In this document: piece by piece, positions 31,845 through 37,243 of the stretch
Layout of the letters: each line of letters starts with the position of its first letter
Position numbering within the stretch: position 1 is the stretch's first letter
The notes under the pieces: generated by a model
What the model saw: the letters and a program-made list of their open reading frames with translations, nothing else
What the model was told of the DNA's origin: nothing
Databases searched by the model: none
Position numbers and translations under genes: made by a program
Source: Bacteriovoracaceae bacterium
GTDB lineage: Bacteria; Bdellovibrionota; Bacteriovoracia; Bacteriovoracales; Bacteriovoracaceae
DNA length: 37,243 nt
Assembly (NCBI GenBank): GCA_016784965.1
Contig: JADHTQ010000044.1
Span: 1 to 37,243 of the forward strand
Direction of reading: 5' to 3'

Positions 31845-32402
31845 CTATCGAATTCGTTTTGCAAAAAAAATGTCTGGCTTTCCAAAACCATTTGCATCTG
31901 GTAAACATCCCGCCACCGAAAAACCCATCTTTTTGTAGAAACTAATTGCATGACCTCCAATATTTTCAATTGATTGTAAATGTTCGATTAGGTTCGGGTA
32001 TATGTTTTTACCAGAAATTGAGGTTAGACCTTGCTCATCATCAGCTCCAAGCCAAAGAGTTTTTCCACCTTTTTGTTTTATATTTTCTTCTAACTTTTCA
32101 ATCAAGGCCTTACCAACGCCTCTTTGTCTTGCGCTAGGTTTAACTACAATGGGGTGTAATTCCCAAACATCACCCGGATAAGATAGATGAAAGGCACCCA
32201 CTAACCCAAGGACTTCTTCATTGATATCTACTGCAATTAAGGCAATCTTGCCAAGACTAAGAAGCCCGCGAACTTCTCTGCCGGCATCAATCTCATTTTC
32301 CCAAGAATTTGTAATACCTTTAAAACCTATTTGCATTAGTTTTGTTGCTTTTTCAACAAGATGGATATTTTCGTTGGAAAAATCTCTTACTTCAAATTGC
32401 AT
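31845..32402 (-). CDS. GNAT acetyltransferase, AAC(6')-like
   Basis: A 185-residue intact GNAT enzyme. Unlike the broken copies in this window it matches the aminoglycoside 6'-N-acetyltransferase branch: VWELHPIVVKPSARQRGVGKALIEKLEENIKQKGGKTLWLGADDEQGLTSIS, then ISFYKKMGFSVAGCLPDANGFGKPDIFFAKR. GGAGG lies 6 nt before ATG 32402. In chromosomal homologues the natural substrate is often unknown, so resistance should not be assumed. It is flanked by unrelated minus-strand genes. Confidence 0.8.
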   Translation of the reverse strand: MQFEVRDFSNENIHLVEKATKLMQIGFKGITNSWENEIDAGREVRGLLSLGKIALIAVDINEEVLGLVGAFHLSYPGDVWELHPIVVKPSARQRGVGKALIEKLEENIKQKGGKTLWLGADDEQGLTSISGKNIYPNLIEHLQSIENIGGHAISFYKKMGFSVAGCLPDANGFGKPDIFFAKRIR

Positions 32403-32478
32403 GGGTACCTCCGAAGTTAATGATATTATACTTACCTAAACTCGTTAGTAACATCTCTTGCTTCCCATTTTCCAGGAT

Positions 32479-33525
32479 TCATAAATTCAACGCGCTCAAG
32501 GACAACATTTTTGGTCCTTTTTTATGAGGTTTAATCCTACTCTCTCTTGTCCACGAAGAGATGATGTCATATACTTCCCAAGAAGTGGTAAGTCCTACAT
32601 GACTTAATCCTCTAATCTGTTTTAAATGTTCGGGATAAAAATGGAGATCTTGGTTTTCATCCTCGGATTGCCCAAAAGCACTCTTGGAAGTTACCATTGA
32701 ATCTCCCACCATTTTGGCCAGAAAATTTTGTGGATTTTTTATAATGATGCTGGAGATGGCAAAATGGACAATGTCTGGGTGAAGTGGAACACTTACTTTA
32801 GTATTTGAAAAAAGAGAATCGGGGTTTTTGCCTTTCCACTGATCATCAACTAAATATCCATGTCGCAGATCTTTTATTCCTGAGCTTCTTAAATTGATAA
32901 TGTTTTTGGCCATATTGGTAAATGGATAGGGCAATATGTTCAAAATAGTAGTTGCCATGTTTCCAAATTTTTCCAGAGGTGCACCCAAATGAGGGCAACC
33001 AAGATAGAAAATCCTCGAAACTTTTTTGGGCCATTTTAAATGCTTACCATAATGACAAGCACTTCTGCTAACCAGACCTCCCATGCTATGAGCAATAATA
33101 ATGATTTCACTGATAGAACTGCAAAACAGGCGCTCAAGTTTTTCCATTAACTTAGAAAGTGACCTTCCATTTTGTGAAATATGCAAGCCGGTGTTGTAGC
33201 GTAAGTAAAGAGGAATAAATCCAAATTCCTCTTTTAATAATTGACCATAATCACTGCAGCCTTCAGGCTTCCACGTTTGATGATCATCCATAACCCCATG
33301 GACTAAAAGACATATTTTAATATTTTTTTGATCTTTGAAAATACTTTTTAAACTTCTCTTATTAAGTGGAATCAATTTATTATTTGAATACAACCCCATT
33401 TCAATGTTAAGTTGCTCAAATCTCCGATCGCCCAAAAGACCGTTAAAGATGCTCTGTGGTCTTTTCAGTAAGTCCATAGAGCATTCTTTAACCCTGGATA
33501 TCTTTTGTTTTAAATTTGCTGGCAT
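32479..33525 (-). CDS. Alpha/beta-hydrolase, lipase-like
   Basis: A 348-residue hydrolase without signal peptide. ICLLVHGVMDDHQTW is the oxyanion strand, IIIIAHSMGGLVSRSA contains the catalytic Ser (AHSMGG), and IFYLGCPHLGAPLEKFGN is typical of PGAP1/LipA-like esterases. A catalytic His is likely in GLSHVGL near residue 325. The ATG is 3 nt after the stop of the Cys-repeat exported protein, so the two are coupled. Substrate probably a lipid or ester; an effector role is speculation. Confidence 0.82.
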   Translation of the reverse strand: MPANLKQKISRVKECSMDLLKRPQSIFNGLLGDRRFEQLNIEMGLYSNNKLIPLNKRSLKSIFKDQKNIKICLLVHGVMDDHQTWKPEGCSDYGQLLKEEFGFIPLYLRYNTGLHISQNGRSLSKLMEKLERLFCSSISEIIIIAHSMGGLVSRSACHYGKHLKWPKKVSRIFYLGCPHLGAPLEKFGNMATTILNILPYPFTNMAKNIINLRSSGIKDLRHGYLVDDQWKGKNPDSLFSNTKVSVPLHPDIVHFAISSIIIKNPQNFLAKMVGDSMVTSKSAFGQSEDENQDLHFYPEHLKQIRGLSHVGLTTSWEVYDIISSWTRESRIKPHKKGPKMLSLSALNL

Positions 33526-33528
33526 TAA

Positions 33529-34176
33529 TTAAAGTTCAAAGCACTGAATTGTTCCACTAGCAGTAGTCATAGAATCGCAGTCCATTACATGTCTAGACGT
33601 ATAACGTCTACCCATAATAACTCGAGCACAACTTAAAGCCTGACTATCATCATTAATTCTTGCACAGGCCTTGGCGGCATCGTCTTGCATTCTTTCATTT
33701 GCAGTTACCATCATACATTGAGTAGTAGCTGTCGCTGTTTTCAATTGGTCACAAAAATCTATTGCTGATGGTTCATAATAATTATTCATAGCATTTGAAA
33801 TACAGTTTATTGCTTCTGTATCATCATTAATGCGAGCACATGCCTTTTGGGCAGAATACTCTAAGTCCTGATCTCTTAAAATTCTCATACATCTAACCGT
33901 AGGTGTGGCATTTTTTAGCTGGTCGCAAAACTCGATTGAACTTTGAGCAAAATAGTAATTTCTGACAACCAGAAAGCACTCTAGTTTTATTTCATCATCA
34001 TTAATTCTTCGACAAACATCTCTTGGAGATTTGTTTACTGCTTTGTTGAATAAATATTGGATATGTTCTGATTTTCCTGACTCTTGTTGCCCTAAAGAAC
34101 TATCATCCTTTGCTGTGGCAATTGAAGTTGTTAAAATTACAGCAGAAAATATTAATAACAAAAGTTTCATTTTCAT
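33529..34176 (-). CDS. Exported protein of six 29-residue Cys repeats
   Basis: A 215-residue protein with a signal peptide (cleavage near ATA-KD, residue 22). After a short linker the 12 cysteines are at 55, 67, 84, 96, 113, 125, 142, 154, 171, 183, 200 and 212: spacings alternate 12 and 17 without exception. The repeat is therefore 29 residues (C-x11-C-x16). Odd units read ARINDD, even units FCDQLKTAT. Helix-turn-helix pairs stapled by disulfides are likely. GGAG lies before ATG 34176; ATG 34170 is an alternative. I do not recognise the family. Directly coupled to the lipase-like gene. Confidence 0.82.
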   Translation of the reverse strand: MKMKLLLLIFSAVILTTSIATAKDDSSLGQQESGKSEHIQYLFNKAVNKSPRDVCRRINDDEIKLECFLVVRNYYFAQSSIEFCDQLKNATPTVRCMRILRDQDLEYSAQKACARINDDTEAINCISNAMNNYYEPSAIDFCDQLKTATATTQCMMVTANERMQDDAAKACARINDDSQALSCARVIMGRRYTSRHVMDCDSMTTASGTIQCFEL

Positions 34177-34327
34177 GTCTCCTAGTTTAAAAAGTTATTC
34201 AAATTAGGATTAGTCTATTAATAAACAATTCGATAAGCAAATAATGTGTTCATTTGTAATAATATGTTTAATAAATTGGATTTAAGATAGCTGCACGGCA
34301 TAAACTGGAGTCATTTTGAGACCAATT

Positions 34328-34840
34328 TTACATCTTGGCGAGGGAGGCCAAAGTCTTGGCCCATTCCCACATAGCCCCACAAGAGTGGGAATCTACATAT
34401 TCTTGAAATAGATTAATTGATTCATTTCTTAAAATTCCACCTTCAATTTTTGGTAATGAATATCCTGGAATATCATCCTCTTTTCGATGCCACTTTTGGG
34501 CCATTTGTACTGCTCCATCTCCTGGTGATTCAAGAGCATAATAAACATTACCCAAAAAAAAGGACATGCATGTCCCTAGACACATCATGCAAGGTTCAAG
34601 AGTAGTAAATAGTTGAGATTTTTTTCGATCTTTGTATGATAGGTTTTTCCTATCCGCTTCTAACAATGTATGAAGTTCAGCGTGTACTAAAAACCTTTTA
34701 TCTCTAACTTCGGTAGTAAATCCGGAAGCGATAATCTCGTTATTTAAAACAAGAACTGATGCGATAGGCAGCTCACCCTGATTGATGGCCTCCTTTGCAA
34801 CCCTTATTGCCTCCCACATAAATTTTATCTTATTTTCCAT
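34328..34840 (-). CDS. Cytidine/deoxycytidylate-deaminase-fold zinc enzyme
   Basis: A 170-residue deaminase. Zinc motifs are VHAELHTL (HxE) and TTLEPCMMCLGTCM (PCxxC). EAIRVAKEAINQGELPIASVLVLNNEIIASG is the usual first helix and strand. It could be guanine/adenosine- or cytosine-deaminase-like; the family is broad. The true start is ATG 34840, a codon after an upstream TTG at 34843, adjacent to the AraC-type gene stop, so the two form an operon. Confidence 0.85.
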   Translation of the reverse strand: MENKIKFMWEAIRVAKEAINQGELPIASVLVLNNEIIASGFTTEVRDKRFLVHAELHTLLEADRKNLSYKDRKKSQLFTTLEPCMMCLGTCMSFFLGNVYYALESPGDGAVQMAQKWHRKEDDIPGYSLPKIEGGILRNESINLFQEYVDSHSCGAMWEWAKTLASLAKM

Positions 34841-34843
34841 CAA

Positions 34844-35704
34844 CTAATTCTCTCTTTTTAAAATAGGCACCCAAATGTCCAATTCGCCATCCATCGTTTC
34901 AGGATTAAATCGCTCGTCGTATAGCTCAAAATCGATAGCACCATATTTATATCCACATTTAGGCAACCATGAACCCCAGATATAGTTGGTGGTTTCACCT
35001 AGTTTATCAAGGGATCCTTTATGGGTGAATACAGCATATTCGCTTTTGGGTATCACTTTTTCAATCAAACCTTGGGGGACTTCATCTAAGTTATCTACTT
35101 CAACACATGCCATGTACATAAAGTTCTCATCATTTATATCTTTAGGATTTCCTTCACAGACACCAAAATAGTGTTGGCCTTTGCGGTTAGGTATTTTGTC
35201 TATCAATGGAACAAATTGATCCCACAACTGTGGGATATTGCAACTAGTTTTATGAGTATATTCTTCTTCCATACCAACAACTAGAAATTCATCTTTTTGT
35301 TTAATTACAGGCTCCATTGTGACTCCCCATTTTAAATGATTTAAATTATCTATTGAAAATCTTTCTTGAAATAAAAACTGCATCGGGTCGGTAAATTTTC
35401 TATACTCACCCGGAGTAGCTTGAAACATTTTTTTAAAGGCCCTGGTGAAAGCTTCTTGAGATTCAAATTGGCAATCAAAGGCCAAATCAATTATTCTAAC
35501 CTCTGCGGCTGAAAGTAGCTTCCCCGCCGCGATGGTCAGTCTTCGTTTTCTAATATACTCCTTGATAGTTTGACCAACAACTATTAAAAATGTTCTAGAA
35601 AAGTGATAAACAGAGTATCCTGCTGCTTTGGCAACATCATGTGTTGTAATTGGTTCATTTATCTTTTGCTCTATGAAATTTATAGCTTTAATCACAGGGT
35701 GCAT
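34844..35704 (-). CDS. AraC-type regulator with GyrI-like effector domain
   Basis: A 286-residue regulator. The N-terminal AraC double HTH (residues 5-105) includes YSVYHFSRTFLIVVGQTIKEYIRKRRL and QEAFTRAFKKMFQATPGEYRK. The C-terminal half (about 125-286) is a GyrI-like domain that binds small hydrophobic or cationic ligands (VMEPVIKQKDEFLVVGME, ELDIWVPI end). GGAG precedes ATG 35704. The downstream deaminase gene starts 4 nt after its stop and is likely its target. Confidence 0.9.
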   Translation of the reverse strand: MHPVIKAINFIEQKINEPITTHDVAKAAGYSVYHFSRTFLIVVGQTIKEYIRKRRLTIAAGKLLSAAEVRIIDLAFDCQFESQEAFTRAFKKMFQATPGEYRKFTDPMQFLFQERFSIDNLNHLKWGVTMEPVIKQKDEFLVVGMEEEYTHKTSCNIPQLWDQFVPLIDKIPNRKGQHYFGVCEGNPKDINDENFMYMACVEVDNLDEVPQGLIEKVIPKSEYAVFTHKGSLDKLGETTNYIWGSWLPKCGYKYGAIDFELYDERFNPETMDGELDIWVPILKREN

Positions 35705-35912
35705 ATTTACTCCAAAATATTAAACTAAGGTTAACATGTTAAAAATCTCTTGTTTTGATATTTTTTGCTATTAATATGATTAACAGAATTTTGGCAAAAG
35801 CTAAAGATACAAGCGAAGCTAATCTGCTTGTTTGCCAAATCTTACTAAAGTGAATTTCAGTCTGAATTGAAGAAAAAGAACCAGTGGATGCTCGAATCTA
35901 TTCATTTTTAAT

Positions 35913-36563
35913 TCAATATTGTTGTTCTGGCCCATCAATATACACTTCTGTATCATCATCAGAAATAGATTCTGAATCGCCAAACCAATCAATATCATAA
36001 AATTTGATAGGTAATCTAAAAATTACTGAATCCCGCTCACTATGAATCCCTAACCCTATTCCTAGCCCCACTTTTTCATTTTCCACCTTATCTTCGTAAT
36101 CATGACTTCTATACCCACGCAATTCATGAGAGTCATCACGTTTATATTTACTCACAAATTGCTTATTCTTTGAGGACAACAGTATGCCAATTACAGTTTC
36201 ACAAGCTATATGGACACAAAAGTTATCTGTTTCTGCATACATAATAAGTTCATCGATTACCGATCTATCCATATGTATCTCAGAGTAGTTTAAGTTGATG
36301 GCACCACCCATACCAAAACCATTACCAAATGAGGCCATCGGAACGAAGTGCATTTCCAATACTATACCAGAGTCTCTATCCCTTGTTTTACATATTGCAA
36401 AATCTAATTCGACTGCAATGCCAATCAACACAGCTACATCAACGCTTGCACCTAAAGCATAGCAATTTACAGAAGTATTCTCATCTGATCGCTCTACATC
36501 AGTTGCATGAGCAAAACTCAAAAAAACTAGTAATATGATGAAAAAAGTAGTCGTAAACTTCAT
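35913..36563 (-). CDS. Exported protein of unknown function
   Basis: A 216-residue protein with a clear signal peptide (MKFTTTFFIILLVFLSFAHA, cleavage after AHA). The mature part has four Cys (about residues 34, 58, 114 and 120), Gly-rich strands (GNGFGMGG and GLGIGLGIH) that could form a beta barrel, and a very acidic end. GGAG lies before ATG 36563. No family recognised. Confidence 0.65.
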   Translation of the reverse strand: MKFTTTFFIILLVFLSFAHATDVERSDENTSVNCYALGASVDVAVLIGIAVELDFAICKTRDRDSGIVLEMHFVPMASFGNGFGMGGAINLNYSEIHMDRSVIDELIMYAETDNFCVHIACETVIGILLSSKNKQFVSKYKRDDSHELRGYRSHDYEDKVENEKVGLGIGLGIHSERDSVIFRLPIKFYDIDWFGDSESISDDDTEVYIDGPEQQY

Positions 36564-36751
36564 TAAGTGCTCCTTTTATAACGTTTAATAACGGGTAACT
36601 TACAGGCAAATAACGCGGAGCGCAAATCAAAAGTTATTATATGTAATATTTACATCATTTAATAATAGCAATAAAGTAATTATCTTTAGGGATAAGCACC
36701 ACATAATCCCATCTCACTAGGATCGATAATATTAATTTTTTAGCGGGTGAC

Positions 36752-37243
36752 CTATACTTTAAGCTCAGCTTGAAGCCTTTGGGCAAGTGGAGCAATCACA
36801 TCTTCACCAAAACTTAGTTTTGTACCAAATTCTTTATAGATTTCAGGAACTGTTTTAGATGCTCCCAAAGAGCAGCCCTGCTTATACCTAGCTATTGCAT
36901 CTTTTGGGTCTTGTTTATATCTATCCCAAATAGTTAATGCTAACAATTCACTAATTGAATAATCTATTAAATAAAATGGCATCCTAAGAATGTGTGTGAA
37001 TTGCCAGCCTGTTTTTGACTGTTGCTCTTCATATCCTTCACGATCAATGCCTCTGGCATAAATATTACTCAATTCAAGCCATTTATCTCTGCGCATTTGT
37101 GTGCTGTGACGGTCGTTTGACATCTGCCTAATTAAAGTAGTGCAGCTTTTTTTGAAAATTATTCCAATCTTGCGTAAAACTTCTTCGTTGAAATGTTTTC
37201 TATTATACAATACTTCTTGAAAGCATTTACTGGTCGAGGCTTC
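36752..37243 (-). CDS. M3-family oligoendopeptidase, C-terminal part
   Basis: The frame is open to the window edge, so only the last 163 residues are seen. The segment EASTSKCFQEV is the family's post-catalytic (A/S)SxS motif; FTHILRMPFYLIDYSISELLALTIWDRYK and the final FGEDVIAPLAQRLQAEL are typical of the oligoendopeptidase F (M3B) C-terminus. The zinc HExGH motif would lie beyond the edge. Cytosolic peptide degradation is expected. Confidence 0.82.
   Translation of the reverse strand, partial: EASTSKCFQEVLYNRKHFNEEVLRKIGIIFKKSCTTLIRQMSNDRHSTQMRRDKWLELSNIYARGIDREGYEEQQSKTGWQFTHILRMPFYLIDYSISELLALTIWDRYKQDPKDAIARYKQGCSLGASKTVPEIYKEFGTKLSFGEDVIAPLAQRLQAELKV

Overview
The window is low-GC DNA (roughly 35-38% by eye) from a Gram-negative bacterium. 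Support comes from Sec signal peptides, a lipobox protein, purine-rich ribosome binding sites before most genes, and sigma70-type promoters. Gene content (plant-like TyrA in a Bacteroidota-style aromatic operon, PilZ and receiver proteins, Cys-rich exported proteins, a membrane protein ending in a pilin-like helix, a secreted metzincin) fits Bdellovibrionota/Bacteriovoracia or a relative. That placement is an inference (about 0.5), because no rRNA or marker protein is present.

Region 1 (1-3520) is a small accessory island next to tRNA-Val(UAC). It holds a HigB/HigA-like toxin-antitoxin pair, a DUF4160/DUF2442 pair and a DDE transposase. A 22-bp direct repeat (981-1002 and 3192-3213) brackets the last two. 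The 5' half of the tRNA is duplicated 132 bp upstream of the intact gene, and the native-looking promoter lies in front of the truncated copy. Region 2 (3584-12193) holds a small membrane protein, aroA, and a divergent operon: DAHP synthase-chorismate mutase, aminotransferase, plant-type prephenate/arogenate dehydrogenase, prephenate dehydratase with ACT domain, and a glycosyltransferase. The glycosyltransferase converges, with overlapping 3' ends, on a NahK-like sugar kinase. Together these genes cover entry into the shikimate pathway, the EPSP step, and the branch to Phe and Tyr, possibly through arogenate.

Region 3 (12374-19359) has an RG-repeat lipoprotein and an operon of a small membrane protein, galE, tdh, kbl and an MFS permease. 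The tdh/kbl pair converts threonine to glycine plus acetyl-CoA. A secreted metzincin-type protease follows. Region 4 (19429-25297) has a LuxR-type regulator divergent from an atypical ferredoxin, an AlaDH/CEOS-like dehydrogenase, and a second RelE/XRE toxin-antitoxin operon with three tandem 12-bp palindromes in front and a terminator behind. It ends with a thiamine-binding (MTH1187) protein and a DUF2089 regulator translationally coupled to a beta-helix repeat protein.

Region 5 (25440-37243) is almost entirely on the minus strand. It contains two GNAT acetyltransferase genes each broken by one in-frame TAA, a receiver-domain protein, a PilZ protein, a HAD phosphatase, a methyltransferase, an M24 peptidase, and a PadR regulator with a consensus promoter whose spacer is a perfect palindrome. 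It continues with a zinc-ribbon/pilin-like fusion, an AAC(6')-like acetyltransferase, a lipase coupled to an exported protein of six 29-residue Cys repeats, an AraC/GyrI regulator with a deaminase, a secreted protein, and the C-terminal end of an M3 oligopeptidase.

The observations most worth following are the 29-residue Cys repeat protein with its lipase partner, the PadR spacer operator, the DUF2089/21-residue repeat pair, the zinc-ribbon/pilin fusion, the two TAA-interrupted GNAT genes, and the tRNA-Val scar.
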